Positions 53,263-61,847 of a DNA stretch of 64,000 nt are shown one piece after another. Numbering within the stretch: position 1 is the first letter of the stretch; every line of letters starts with the position of its first letter. This stretch comes from Flavobacteriaceae bacterium UBA3611. Its GTDB lineage: Bacteria > Bacteroidota > Bacteroidia > Flavobacteriales > Flavobacteriaceae. Made by a program: the position numbers and the translations under genes. The notes beneath the pieces were generated by a model. That model had not been told where the DNA came from, ran no database searches, and saw nothing but the letters and a program-made list of their open reading frames with translations. Location: the NCBI GenBank assembly GCA_002375495.1, contig DFLU01000012.1:438269-502268 (forward strand), in the 5' to 3' direction.

Positions 53263-55521
53263 ATGGAAACTATCAACATATTTGAAACCAAAGAAAAGAA
53301 CCATAAAAAGGGAATAAAAGAATCATTCCCAGTTACAGGTATGACCTGCGCATCTTGCGCAGCAAGCGTTGAATCCGTTTTAAAACACATAGATGGCGTA
53401 TTTGATGCAAGCGTCAATTTTGCTAATAGTTCTGTTCTTGTGGAATACGACAAAGAGTTGAGTCCTAATCAACTTCAAAATGCACTTCGCGAAGTGGGTT
53501 ATGACATTATCATTGATGCGGAGAATCCTTCAGAAGTACAACAAGAATTACAGCAAAAACATTATCAAGACATAAAAAACCGTACTATCTGGTCGGCCAT
53601 ACTTACCCTTCCCATTTTTGTATTAGGAATGTTTTTTATGCAATGGGAACCAGGTAAGTGGATTTCTTTGGTGTTAACTTTTCCAATTCTTTTTTGGTTT
53701 GGGCGTAGCTTTTTCATCAATGCTTTCAAGCAAGCCAAACACGGTAAAGCAAATATGGATACCTTGGTAGCTTTGAGCACAGGAATCGCTTTTATCTTTA
53801 GTGTATTCAATACCTTTTTTCCAGAATTTTGGTTGAGTCGTGGTATTGAGCCTCACGTTTATTATGAAGCGGCTACGGTAATTATAACTTTTATTTCCTT
53901 GGGGAAACTATTGGAAGAAAAGGCAAAATCCAATACTTCTTCAGCCATTAAAAAACTAATGGGTCTTCAGCCTAAAACCCTTAAAATCATTGAGAATGGA
54001 GAAGAAAAGGAAGTTTCTATTTCATCCGTACAAGTTGGCCAGACCATTTTGGTACGTCCCGGAGAAAAGATTCCTGTGGATGGAGAAGTTTCCAAGGGAA
54101 GCTCGTATGTAGATGAAAGTATGATTACGGGAGAACCTGTTCCAGTTGAAAAGACAAAGGATGAAAAAGTCTTTGCTGGTACGGTAAACCAAAAAGGGAG
54201 CTTTCAATTTACTGCCGAAAAAGTAGGCGGAGAAACCTTGCTGTCACAAATCATTAAAATGGTTCAGGAAGCGCAAGGAAGCAAGGCACCAGTTCAAAAA
54301 CTGGTTGATAAAATTGCGGGCATATTTGTGCCCGTAGTAATGGGAATTTCCATCGTCACCTTTATAGTATGGATGTCAGTTGGAGGTGATAATGCATTTT
54401 CACAAGCCTTGTTGACCTCTGTAGCCGTGTTGGTTATCGCTTGTCCTTGTGCATTGGGCTTGGCAACACCTACCGCAATTATGGTGGGAATTGGTAAAGG
54501 TGCAGAAAATAATATCCTTATAAAGGATGCCGAAAGTTTAGAACTCGGTTATAAAGTGAATGCTATTATCCTTGATAAAACTGGCACTATTACCGAAGGA
54601 AAACCATTAGTAACTGATATCCTTTGGAAGGATAAACTTGAAAATAGCAATGAATACAAAAAAAATCTTTTGGCTATCGAGTCACAATCAGAACATCCTT
54701 TGGCAGGAGCGGTCGTTAATTATTTGAAAGAGAAAAATATTGAACAAGCTGAAATTGCTTCTTTTGAAAGTATTACAGGAAAAGGCGTAAAAGCTCAAAC
54801 AGAAAACGGTTCACAATACTATGTTGGAAACCATAAATTAATGCTTGAGAAAAATATTCAAATCGACCATTCTTTAATGCAAACAGCAGAAAGTCTCGAA
54901 GAGCAGGCTAAAACGGTCATATTCTTTGGTAATGAAAAACAAGTGCTGGCGATACTCGCCATTGCAGACAAGATTAAGGAAACTTCAAAAAAGGCCATAG
55001 CAACGCTTCAAGAAAGAGGTATTGAGGTTTATATGCTTACAGGAGATAATAATAAAACCGCATCTGCTGTCGCAAAACAAGTAGGAATAACAAATTACCA
55101 AGGCGAAGTAATGCCTTCGGACAAGGCAGCTTTTGTTGAAAAATTGCAGGCGGACGGAAAGATAGTCGCAATGGTTGGCGATGGTATAAACGATTCCCAC
55201 GCTTTGGCACAAGCCAATGTGAGTATTGCAATGGGAAAAGGTTCAGATATAGCGATGGACGTAGCAAAAATGACCTTGATAACATCAGATTTACAATCCA
55301 TTCCAAAAGCGTTGGAACTATCAAAAAGAACCGTGTTGGGCATACGTCAGAACTTATTTTGGGCATTCATTTACAACATCATTGGTATTCCAATCGCAGC
55401 AGGGGTTCTTTATCCCGTAAATGGATTTTTATTAGACCCGATGATTGCAGGTGCAGCAATGGCATTCAGTAGTGTATCCGTTGTTGCAAATAGCTTAAGA
55501 CTTAAACGAGTAAAACTTTAA
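53263..55521 (+). CDS. copA: Cu(I)-type heavy-metal P-type ATPase
   Basis: 752 aa from ATG 53263; an in-frame start at 53236 lies within the operator and is less likely. One N-terminal HMA domain with GMTCASCAAS (about 24-33), CPCALGLATP in TM6, DKTGT phosphorylation site, SEHPLAG, and GDGINDSHAL. IYNIIGIPIAAG in TM7 and MAFSSVSVVANSLRL in TM8 give the Asn/Tyr and Met-Ser-Ser signature of P1B-1 Cu(I)/Ag(I) exporters. Copper chaperone gene follows. Confidence 0.93.
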   Translation: METINIFETKEKNHKKGIKESFPVTGMTCASCAASVESVLKHIDGVFDASVNFANSSVLVEYDKELSPNQLQNALREVGYDIIIDAENPSEVQQELQQKHYQDIKNRTIWSAILTLPIFVLGMFFMQWEPGKWISLVLTFPILFWFGRSFFINAFKQAKHGKANMDTLVALSTGIAFIFSVFNTFFPEFWLSRGIEPHVYYEAATVIITFISLGKLLEEKAKSNTSSAIKKLMGLQPKTLKIIENGEEKEVSISSVQVGQTILVRPGEKIPVDGEVSKGSSYVDESMITGEPVPVEKTKDEKVFAGTVNQKGSFQFTAEKVGGETLLSQIIKMVQEAQGSKAPVQKLVDKIAGIFVPVVMGISIVTFIVWMSVGGDNAFSQALLTSVAVLVIACPCALGLATPTAIMVGIGKGAENNILIKDAESLELGYKVNAIILDKTGTITEGKPLVTDILWKDKLENSNEYKKNLLAIESQSEHPLAGAVVNYLKEKNIEQAEIASFESITGKGVKAQTENGSQYYVGNHKLMLEKNIQIDHSLMQTAESLEEQAKTVIFFGNEKQVLAILAIADKIKETSKKAIATLQERGIEVYMLTGDNNKTASAVAKQVGITNYQGEVMPSDKAAFVEKLQADGKIVAMVGDGINDSHALAQANVSIAMGKGSDIAMDVAKMTLITSDLQSIPKALELSKRTVLGIRQNLFWAFIYNIIGIPIAAGVLYPVNGFLLDPMIAGAAMAFSSVSVVANSLRLKRVKL

Positions 55522-55544
55522 TATTAATTATAAATTCAAATAAG

Positions 55545-55757
55545 ATGAAAACTTTAAAATTTAAAACAAATATCAATTGTGGTGGTTGTGTATCCAAAGT
55601 AACCCCTTTTTTAAACAAGCAAGAAGGTGTTGAAAGCTGGGAAGTGGATACCGCCAACCCAGATAAAATTCTAACAGTAGAAAGCGATGGTGCTACCGAA
55701 GAAGATGTAAAGGCTACATTGCAAAAAGTAGGCTTTAAAGCTGAACCTGTAGATTAA
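55545..55757 (+). CDS. Heavy-metal-associated (HMA) copper chaperone
   Basis: 70 aa single HMA domain. The metal loop is NINCGGCVSKV (about residues 8-18, Cys11 and Cys14). CopZ-like and cytoplasmic, giving Cu(I) to the ATPase encoded 23 bp upstream. Acidic overall, with a C-terminal GFKAEPVD end. Confidence 0.88.
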   Translation: MKTLKFKTNINCGGCVSKVTPFLNKQEGVESWEVDTANPDKILTVESDGATEEDVKATLQKVGFKAEPVD

Positions 55758-55771
55758 TACCTCGGTATAAT

Positions 55772-56551
55772 ATGGTTTATATTTTAATTTTGGTTGTGAT
55801 TCTTCTGTTTGCTATTCACTTTTATCGAAAAGCGAAGCGGCATAGCGTAAAGCTATTTCCAGAGCATTGGCACAAATTACTGATGGATAATGTGCTGTTT
55901 TATAGAAACCTTTCAAAAGATAGGCAGCTTATTTTTCAGCAAAAAATGATGCAATTTTTAAGTGAGGTCTATATCGATGCTGTGCAGTTTGAATTGGAAG
56001 AATTGGATAAGATTTTAATTGCGGCAAGCGCAGTAATCCCTGTTTTTGGTTTTAAAGAATGGCATTACACCAACTTAAGCGGTATCCTTTTATATCCAGA
56101 TTATTTTAATGAGGATATGCAATTTAGTAGTAAGGATAACTCAAGAAATATTGGTGGAATAGTTGGGAATGGACGTTTTGAGAAGCAAATGATTTTATCT
56201 AAAAAAGCATTGTACCACGGCTTTAAAAACACAACCGATAAAAGTAATACTGGCATACACGAATTTGTGCATCTTATTGATAAGCTGGATGATAGTACAG
56301 ATGGAGTTCCAGAGCGATTATTAGAACATCAATATGCATTACCTTGGTTGAATTTAATTCATAAGGAAATGGAAGCCATAAACGATAATCATTCTGATAT
56401 CCGAAAATATGGAGGTACAAATCAAGCTGAATTTTTTGCAGTAGCTTCAGAATATTTCTTCGAGCGTCCAGACTTACTCAAAAAGAAACATCCTGACCTA
56501 TATAAAATGTTGGTAAAATGTTTCAATCAAAAATTAGCGGATCCAATTTAA
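55772..56551 (+). CDS. Zinc-dependent peptidase, MtfA (M90) family
   Basis: 259 aa. N-terminal membrane helix at residues 2-17. The metal motif is HEFVH (163-167, HExxH), and a later NQAEFFAVASEYFF holds the third, acidic ligand. MtfA cleaves peptides in E. coli and titrates the repressor Mlc, but here the membrane anchor and metal-island setting suggest a different target. 14 bp after the copper chaperone. Confidence 0.87.
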   Translation: MVYILILVVILLFAIHFYRKAKRHSVKLFPEHWHKLLMDNVLFYRNLSKDRQLIFQQKMMQFLSEVYIDAVQFELEELDKILIAASAVIPVFGFKEWHYTNLSGILLYPDYFNEDMQFSSKDNSRNIGGIVGNGRFEKQMILSKKALYHGFKNTTDKSNTGIHEFVHLIDKLDDSTDGVPERLLEHQYALPWLNLIHKEMEAINDNHSDIRKYGGTNQAEFFAVASEYFFERPDLLKKKHPDLYKMLVKCFNQKLADPI

Positions 56552-56671
56552 ATTTAATTCCTATTTAGGAAAGACTAAATTTTTAATTGGAAAAGATAAA
56601 GAACAGATATTTTGTTGTTACAGATAGGTTTAGCATATTCAAAATATCCGCTAATTGATTTTTTTATCCCT

Positions 56672-57886
56672 TCAAAAATTTACCACGCTATCTAATGCGT
56701 CATCCGCATCTCTATGCATAAAGTTAGATTGATAATTTATTGTAGTGGTAATCGATGAATGTCTGTATAATTTTTGGAGCATATTAATTGGGATTTTATC
56801 TTCCGATATATTCCCAAATGTATGTCTAGCAATATGCATAGTTACTTTTTTTGATATTTTGGCTTTATCAGCTACCGTTACCAAATATTTATTGAATTTC
56901 TTATTAGCGGTTTTTGTTTTAGCATAAACATCTTTAGCATTTTTTAAATCGGCTTTTTTCATTTCAGGAAATATAAAGTCCTCTTCGCTCTGCTTGTCAT
57001 TTATGTAATCTTTCAAAATTGGAAAAACTTTATCTGGAATTTTTAAGGATAACAGTTTTGAATTCTTGTTCATTCGATAGTGAAGTCTATTATCAAAAAT
57101 GTCGTTCCAACGAATTTTTAATATATCAGCTACACGGATGCCAGCAAAGTAAAAACTGAAAAGCCAGAGATTTCTAGCGTGAGTTTCATTCTTGGTAAGG
57201 TTATCAACTGACTCTAGCTCTATGACTTCATTTCGAGTAAGACCTATTTTTTCAGTTTCAGGGAACTTAATTCGTATTTTATCCGAACCGAATGGGTAAA
57301 GTTTTCTATCTACGATACCCAATTTTATGGCCCTATTATAGATAGTTCTAATCACAATAAGATTATTTACTATCGACCTTTCTGATAGGTTGTGTTTTGT
57401 ACGGAGGTAGGTTTTAAATTTCTTTAGAAAATTTTCATCAATTTCTTGAAAGGTTAGCTGCTTTGACGTGGTAAATTTTAAAACGTGATTAATTCTTGCT
57501 TTATCTGTTGAAAGCCTAGACAGCTTTTCGTTTGCTTCTAAATCATCAAGAAAGTCTTGTGCCACTTCAAAAAAAGTAACTGATTCCGAAGAAGCATAAA
57601 GTTTCTCTTTTATTTGATTTGCCGATATATCCTTTTTGCTCGACTGCAAATCAATCAGCATTTTATTTGCCTCAGACAGTTTGGTACTAAGCAAACCGTT
57701 TAACCTATCTGAGTAAGGATGTGATTTTCTAACTCTAATATTTTTCACATCCCAATCATTAGGGTCAATATTATGACCTATATAATGATAATTTGAGCGA
57801 CGGTTTTTTGTGATACGAATACAAAGAGGACAATGGCCTTCTTTATTAGGCTTTTTCCTAAGGACTATTTTTGCATTTGATGACAT
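56672..57886 (-). CDS. Site-specific tyrosine recombinase (integrase)
   Basis: 404 aa. An N-terminal arm-binding region with a Cys/His pair (CPLCIRI around residue 20), a SAM-like core-binding domain (about 100-205), and the catalytic domain with Arg in FAGIRVADIL, HIARH (His351, Arg354), His376 and the nucleophile Tyr385. Phage_int_SAM_5 type of Bacteroidota mobile elements. Next to a tRNA-Leu fragment at 58040-58096, as expected for the enzyme that inserted this element. It is convergent with the MtfA gene. Confidence 0.92.
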   Translation of the reverse strand: MSSNAKIVLRKKPNKEGHCPLCIRITKNRRSNYHYIGHNIDPNDWDVKNIRVRKSHPYSDRLNGLLSTKLSEANKMLIDLQSSKKDISANQIKEKLYASSESVTFFEVAQDFLDDLEANEKLSRLSTDKARINHVLKFTTSKQLTFQEIDENFLKKFKTYLRTKHNLSERSIVNNLIVIRTIYNRAIKLGIVDRKLYPFGSDKIRIKFPETEKIGLTRNEVIELESVDNLTKNETHARNLWLFSFYFAGIRVADILKIRWNDIFDNRLHYRMNKNSKLLSLKIPDKVFPILKDYINDKQSEEDFIFPEMKKADLKNAKDVYAKTKTANKKFNKYLVTVADKAKISKKVTMHIARHTFGNISEDKIPINMLQKLYRHSSITTTINYQSNFMHRDADDALDSVVNF

Positions 57887-57904
57887 ATCTTAAATATTAG
57901 GATA

Positions 57905-57941
57905 TAAAGATAATCATTTTTGGTACAACATAGGTACAACA
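57905..57941 (-). promoter_or_regulatory. Integrase promoter region with direct repeats
   Basis: On the minus strand TATCTTTA (57912-57905) is 7 of 8 to TAnnTTTG, 19 bp before the integrase start. Two copies of GGTACAACA (57922-57930 and 57933-57941) stand 11 bp apart, one helical turn. They may be arm-type recombinase or excisionase sites, or an autorepressor site. Confidence 0.45.
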
Positions 57942-57958
57942 AATTATGATTTTAAACG

Positions 57959-58007
57959 ATATCAATTGATATTATATAAAATTAAATATATGCTAATCAG
58001 TTGATTA
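57959..58007. repeat. AT-rich palindromes between integrase and attachment site
   Basis: ATATCAATTGATAT (57959-57972) is a perfect 14-bp palindrome; TAATCA-GT-TGATTA (57994-58007) is a second. They lie between the integrase promoter and the tRNA fragment, where accessory recombination sites are expected. Confidence 0.4.
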
Positions 58008-58039
58008 TAATATAGCTTATGGAAATTTAGTAGTAAATA

Positions 58040-58096
58040 CGCTGGATTCAAAATCCAGTGCTTCACGGCGTGCGGGTTCGATTCCCGCCCAAGGTA
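58040..58096 (+). other. attR: 3' fragment of a tRNA-Leu(CAA) gene
   Basis: The sequence has an anticodon stem CTGGA/TCCAG with loop TTCAAAA (anticodon CAA), a long variable arm, a T-arm GCGGG-TTCGATT-CCCGC and the 3' acceptor strand CCAAGGT plus discriminator A. No D-arm or 5' acceptor (which would be ACCTTGG) is found upstream. So it is the duplicated 3' end left on the far side of an element that integrated into a tRNA-Leu gene; the intact tRNA would be at the other end, outside the window. CCA is not encoded. Confidence 0.82.
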
Positions 58097-58121
58097 CAAT
58101 AAGCCAAAAAAAATGGTAAGG

Positions 58122-58157
58122 AGCGAGCAATCTTAAACTAAGAAAGCTCGCTTTTTT
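58122..58157 (+). terminator. Terminator-like stem after the tRNA fragment
   Basis: AGCGAGC (58122-58128) pairs with GCTCGCT (58146-58152) and is followed by a run of T. It would end transcription of the original tRNA-Leu gene. Confidence 0.65.
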
Positions 58158-58276
58158 AGTTTAAGGCGGCGAAGCTTCTATTTTTTTGGCTTTCAAGCGC
58201 AGCTTGAAGGGAACATCCGCCTTGGGCGGATGAATCCCTTTTCAACGTGAGGGTTAGCTCGCTTTTTTAGTTTAAG
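58145..58276. repeat. Pair of 21-bp direct repeats
   Basis: The same 21 bases occur at 58145-58165 and 58256-58276, starting AGCTCGCTTTTTTAG. The spacing is 111 bp and the hairpin at 58207-58240 lies between them. The first copy overlaps the terminator stem, so a local duplication of the terminator half is one explanation. Confidence 0.65.
58207..58240. repeat. Long interrupted hairpin
   Basis: AAGGGA-A-CATCCGCC (58207-58221) pairs with GGCGGATG-AA-TCCCTT (58225-58240) around TTG. A second stem, TTCAAGC/GCTTGAA, lies immediately before. Nested palindromes like these suggest a REP-like element or structured RNA. Confidence 0.6.
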
Positions 58277-58316
58277 TAGTGAGTTATCATGCCTTCTCGC
58301 CTTCTGGCCCCTCGCT

Positions 58317-58339
58317 AAATTGGTCTACAAGACCAATTT
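58317..58339. repeat. Perfect 10-3-10 hairpin
   Basis: AAATTGGTCT and AGACCAATTT pair exactly around ACA. No T-run follows on either strand, so it is not an obvious terminator. Confidence 0.55.
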
Positions 58340-58655
58340 ATTCCGCTCGGTCCTGGCTTTCAAGCATTGCCGAACGTTAAGAATAGGTCCGGTGAACCTA
58401 TTTAGAAAGGTACTCGGCCTGCCGCACTGGTAATTATTTCGAATATTTTTTGAACAGTTGCGCAGCAAATGAAAGCAAGTTCTTTTAAGGTAACTTTTAT
58501 TCTAATATCGAACAATTTTCCGCGGCGGATGTTTATCTTTTACAAACGATTGAAATGGCACATAAAAAGATAGTGATGTAGCGAATTTAGGTGTAGTAAG
58601 AGCATTATTTACTGCTCTTTGTTTTGAGCCATAGAATTTCCCGTATTGATTCTGA

Positions 58656-58703
58656 ACAGAAAAAGTAGAAAAAACTAAAAATCTTTTTTTCTACTTTTTC
58701 TGT
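58656..58703. terminator. Long inverted repeat at the 3' end of nosY
   Basis: An 18-bp A/T-rich arm (58656-58673) is exactly complementary to 58686-58703, with a 12-nt loop. The loop and right arm cover the last nosY codons, including the stop at 58675-58677. It can form a terminator for the nos operon on the minus strand. Confidence 0.55.
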
Positions 58704-59457
58704 AAATATTGAGCAAAGGCAAGACAACCCACAATACAAGTGCCGAAAGCGCCATGGAAAAACCAAGTCCGGTACCAAAAAATTTCTGAAAAACAGCACC
58801 GGTATAGCCCAGCAATGCAGAGATGTCCAATTTCAAAAGTATTAAAATACGCGATAAATCTATTGGGTTGAAGAGTGTAGCTCCTATTGAAAAAGTATCT
58901 AATGGGTATTCTTCTAATAGTATTAACGACATTAAGAACAATCCGTCGTAAATAACAGCCATAAAAAGCCAGAGCAATATCGCATAGCTAAAGCCTTTAA
59001 TTTTATTTTCGTTGTAAAGCGCAATATTGAACGCCAAGGCAGTAAAAATGAGCGTTAAAAAAGTTCCTGTGACCAACAATAACACGAAATCCCAAATTGC
59101 AGTTGATTGGAAAAGCCCGTACAGAATAAAGGGCAATCCCAGACCAATAAGCAAGCTCAGCGACAACGATATGGCAACACCGAGGTATTGCCCCAAGAAA
59201 ATATCAGCACGTTTTATGGGTTGGGCAAGTAGCAATTCTGTAAATTCTTTGGAATCGTAATAGTACATTACGCCAAAAATGGTTCCTATTAGTGGCACCA
59301 AAATTATGATTACATTCATTAATGTAATAACAGCTTTGGAAAGATCGTTGTTCAGGAATAAGAGCACAAATCCTAATGCTAAATAAAAGAACAAATAGAC
59401 GTAACTCCAGCGGCTACGTACTAAATCGAAAAAACTATATTTTAAAATTTTAAACAT
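58675..59457 (-). CDS. nosY: NosY, ABC transporter permease of the nitrous oxide reductase system
   Basis: 260 aa with six membrane helices. TM-rich YDSKEFTELLLAQPIKRADIFLGQYLG (about 67-94) is the cytoplasmic loop typical of NosY. It forms a complex with NosF and helps NosD in maturation of the CuZ site of NosZ, probably by moving a sulfur species or chaperone-linked energy. Overlaps nosF by 8 bp. The last gene of the cluster; short Lys-rich C-terminus within an inverted repeat. Confidence 0.88.
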   Translation of the reverse strand: MFKILKYSFFDLVRSRWSYVYLFFYLALGFVLLFLNNDLSKAVITLMNVIIILVPLIGTIFGVMYYYDSKEFTELLLAQPIKRADIFLGQYLGVAISLSLSLLIGLGLPFILYGLFQSTAIWDFVLLLVTGTFLTLIFTALAFNIALYNENKIKGFSYAILLWLFMAVIYDGLFLMSLILLEEYPLDTFSIGATLFNPIDLSRILILLKLDISALLGYTGAVFQKFFGTGLGFSMALSALVLWVVLPLLNIYRKSRKKDF

Positions 59458-60157
59458 TCTGTTTGGTTAAAAGGTTGGCTATGGCATGCTCAAAATTTGG
59501 TTCGTCTGTCTGGGTCAAAAGGGCTGTTATATCTCCTTTAAAATATACTTTGCCCTCTAGGAGAAATACAATCTGGTCTGCCATTTCTTCCACAAAGCTC
59601 ATTATGTGAGAAGTGATCAATATTGTTTTCCCTTTTGCTTTTTCCTGAAGAATTAATTTTTTTAGGTGCAGCAATGCTATGGGGTCAAGTCCCGTAGTGG
59701 GCTCATCAAGTATAATTAGCGGACTGTCAAACATTAAGGTAAGCAACAGGTTTACTTTCTGTTTTGTACCGCCTGAGAGATTGCTCAATTTTTTATTGAG
59801 AAATGGGCTTAACTTAAATAGGTCGATAAGCTGTTGGTCTTCACCTCGCAAATTTCGGAGGTCTTTAATCATTTTTATAAGTTCTTGTACCGTAAGATTG
59901 GCTGGAAAATTAGCTATTTGCGGTAAGTAGTCTATCTCGTTCCTGTAATTCCATTTGTTTTTTATAGAATTACCATTGATTGAGATTGTACCATTATCAG
60001 GAATCACCATCCCTAAAATAGATTTTATCAGGGTGGTTTTGCCCGATCCGTTGGGCCCAAGAATTGCAAAAATTCCCTTTTCTGAAATAGACAAATCGAT
60101 GCCTTCAAGCACTTTATTCTTGCCAAAACTTTTATATAGGTTCTCTATGTGTATCAT
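59450..60157 (-). CDS. nosF: NosF, ABC transporter ATP-binding protein
   Basis: 235 aa, cytoplasmic ATPase. Walker A GPNGSGKTTLIK (about 34-45), Q-loop YLPQIANFP, signature LSGGTKQK, Walker B PLIILDEPTTGLDP, and the switch His in ITSHIM. Pairs with NosY. It overlaps nosD by 4 bp on one side and nosY by 8 bp on the other. Confidence 0.92.
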   Translation of the reverse strand: MIHIENLYKSFGKNKVLEGIDLSISEKGIFAILGPNGSGKTTLIKSILGMVIPDNGTISINGNSIKNKWNYRNEIDYLPQIANFPANLTVQELIKMIKDLRNLRGEDQQLIDLFKLSPFLNKKLSNLSGGTKQKVNLLLTLMFDSPLIILDEPTTGLDPIALLHLKKLILQEKAKGKTILITSHIMSFVEEMADQIVFLLEGKVYFKGDITALLTQTDEPNFEHAIANLLTKQNV

Positions 60158-61440
60158 TCAATTTTTTTCATCTGGGGATTTTCATCCACTAAATTATCTG
60201 GTGTGAATACTGGGGAAACTTTTTCTGAAAAGTCTATAATGTCAATAAAAAGGCTACGCATTAAAATAATGGTTTCAGGAGTCCTGTTTACGATATATGA
60301 AAATAGCTTTACAGGGCGGTAGGGTATATCGCCTATGCCGTCCCTGTCTAAATCGTAGCCTGTGTAACTGCTCCAATAATTATTTACAAATACGTTGTCG
60401 TTAATTCGGCTGTTGTAGGAAACATCGAATGAGTTATACAGAAAATTATTGTGCTTAAACACATTGGTATAGCACGCGCCTAAAACTTTTACGGCGTATC
60501 CGTTTCTAATGAAATTGTTTCTGGTGTACGTGATTCGGTTAGAGCCTTCAATGTTTATGCCTACGGTGTTTTCTTCAAAAGTATTTCCGCTTATTTCAGC
60601 ATCGTTAATTTCTTTTAGCAGAAGGCCAAATGCAGCTGTCCCCCAATTTTTATGGAATGTGTTGTTAAGCATTTTAATCCTTTTTGAAAACATTACGGCC
60701 ACACCTGCACCGTTATTCTCGAAGGTATTATTGGTGTACACATCATCGTTTGAAAACATAAAGTGCAGCCCATACCTTAAATTCTCGGTGCTTATGTTGT
60801 TATCGATGGTTATGTTATCTGAAAATTCCAGATAAATACCATCCCTCGTTTTTTGAACAATATTTCGGTTCACAACCACATTTTTGCAATACCAAAGCTG
60901 TATGCCATTGCCCGAATTGTATTCGTCCTGTGCATCACCAATAATCTTATTGTGATACACTTTACCGTTGTTTGATTTTTCGAGATAAATTCCGAAGAAC
61001 AACTTTTCTAACACTACATTCTGAATCAAGAAATTTTCGCTTTTTACCACCCGAATGGCTGCATGGTCACTGGTGTAACTTGTACCTACGTTTATAATGA
61101 ACAATCCATCTATAGTTACATTGTCTGAAGTAATACGAATGATTTCCCCTTGGTCCTCTCCATCAATAACCGGGAAGTTTTCGCCTTTAATGGTCAAGGG
61201 TTTATCGACAATAATATTGAATTCGTTATAGGTTCCTTCCTTTACAAAAATTGTATCCTCTGCCTCAGCTACAGCAATCGCTTTCTTGAGTGAAGTTATT
61301 TCGCAGGTGTTACATACGGTAATCGTTTTTGCCCAGCCAGTTGTAATACTGAAACAAGCAATAAAAAAAACGATTTTGTATAGAAAAGCAATTCTCAAGG
61401 CTGTACTTAGTTGTTTAAATATGTCTTCAATTCTTTCCAA
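60154..61440 (-). CDS. nosD: NosD, nitrous oxide reductase maturation protein
   Basis: 428 aa as given; a TTG at 61398 would start right at a clean signal peptide (LRIAFLYKIVFFIACFSITTGWA) and avoid the 34-bp overlap with nosL, so the true protein may be 414 aa. The mature part is a right-handed parallel beta-helix (repeats such as GIYLEFSDNITIDNN and GVAVMFSKRIKMLNN) of the CASH/NosD family, ending PYRPVKLFSYIVNRTPETIIL. Periplasmic; needed with NosFY for the CuZ cluster. Confidence 0.9.
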   Translation of the reverse strand: MERIEDIFKQLSTALRIAFLYKIVFFIACFSITTGWAKTITVCNTCEITSLKKAIAVAEAEDTIFVKEGTYNEFNIIVDKPLTIKGENFPVIDGEDQGEIIRITSDNVTIDGLFIINVGTSYTSDHAAIRVVKSENFLIQNVVLEKLFFGIYLEKSNNGKVYHNKIIGDAQDEYNSGNGIQLWYCKNVVVNRNIVQKTRDGIYLEFSDNITIDNNISTENLRYGLHFMFSNDDVYTNNTFENNGAGVAVMFSKRIKMLNNTFHKNWGTAAFGLLLKEINDAEISGNTFEENTVGINIEGSNRITYTRNNFIRNGYAVKVLGACYTNVFKHNNFLYNSFDVSYNSRINDNVFVNNYWSSYTGYDLDRDGIGDIPYRPVKLFSYIVNRTPETIILMRSLFIDIIDFSEKVSPVFTPDNLVDENPQMKKIE

Positions 61441-61847
61441 GTATAAAGGGTGCCGCCTAAATCTGATTGGATTTTCTCGGCAGTACTCTTTTCTTTGAAA
61501 GCGGTTAGGTTTGCACCCATCGGGCTTGGCAATTCTTTTGATATTAGATAGGTAGCTTCAGAAGAGGGAATGAGTTCTGTTGGGTTTCCATAGTGATTGG
61601 TATAATAAATCCCTGTGACTTTAGTTTGTACGTCTTGAGCATAATTCAACATACATTCGGTAGCATCAAATTTATACACTTTGCCTTTTCCTGTTATAAA
61701 TTCGGCACCGTGAATTTTATCTACAATTGTCATTTTGCAAAAATGGCAACCATCGTTCCCGTAATCTATGGCTTGGGGTCCCGTATTACAAGAAATAGTC
61801 AATACTGCCAATAGGGCAATAAGTAAAATTGTTACGCTATTTTTCAT
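61407..61847 (-). CDS. nosL: NosL, copper chaperone lipoprotein for nitrous oxide reductase
   Basis: 146 aa from ATG 61847, giving MKNSVTILLIALLAVLTISC with the lipidated Cys at 20; starts at 61853 and 61874 are also in frame. GNDGCHFCKMTIVD (Cys-x-x-Cys and Met) is the Cu(I)-binding motif, followed by FDATECMLNY. It delivers copper to NosZ. Overlaps both neighbours slightly. Confidence 0.9.
   Translation of the reverse strand: MKNSVTILLIALLAVLTISCNTGPQAIDYGNDGCHFCKMTIVDKIHGAEFITGKGKVYKFDATECMLNYAQDVQTKVTGIYYTNHYGNPTELIPSSEATYLISKELPSPMGANLTAFKEKSTAEKIQSDLGGTLYTWKELKTYLNN

Larger units (their letters stand above)
58097..58674. other. Gene-free, hairpin-rich stretch after attR
   Basis: 578 bp without a convincing coding frame. 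It holds a terminator-like stem, a 21-bp direct repeat, two strong hairpins (listed separately) and a weaker stem AATAGGT/ACCTATT near 58391-58411. Runs of paired inverted repeats look like a dispersed non-coding or palindromic element and not like a decayed gene. Confidence 0.6.

Noticed and set aside
1..58039. Left attachment site or a second copy of the tRNA-Leu fragment inside the window
   Set aside because: I saw no second copy of the anticodon-arm and T-arm sequence by eye; the left end is probably outside. A computed repeat search would settle it.
57960..58096. A complete tRNA-Leu gene
   Set aside because: The anticodon arm, T-arm and 3' acceptor are present, but no D-arm or 5' acceptor strand (ACCTTGG) can be found upstream; only the 3' part remains.
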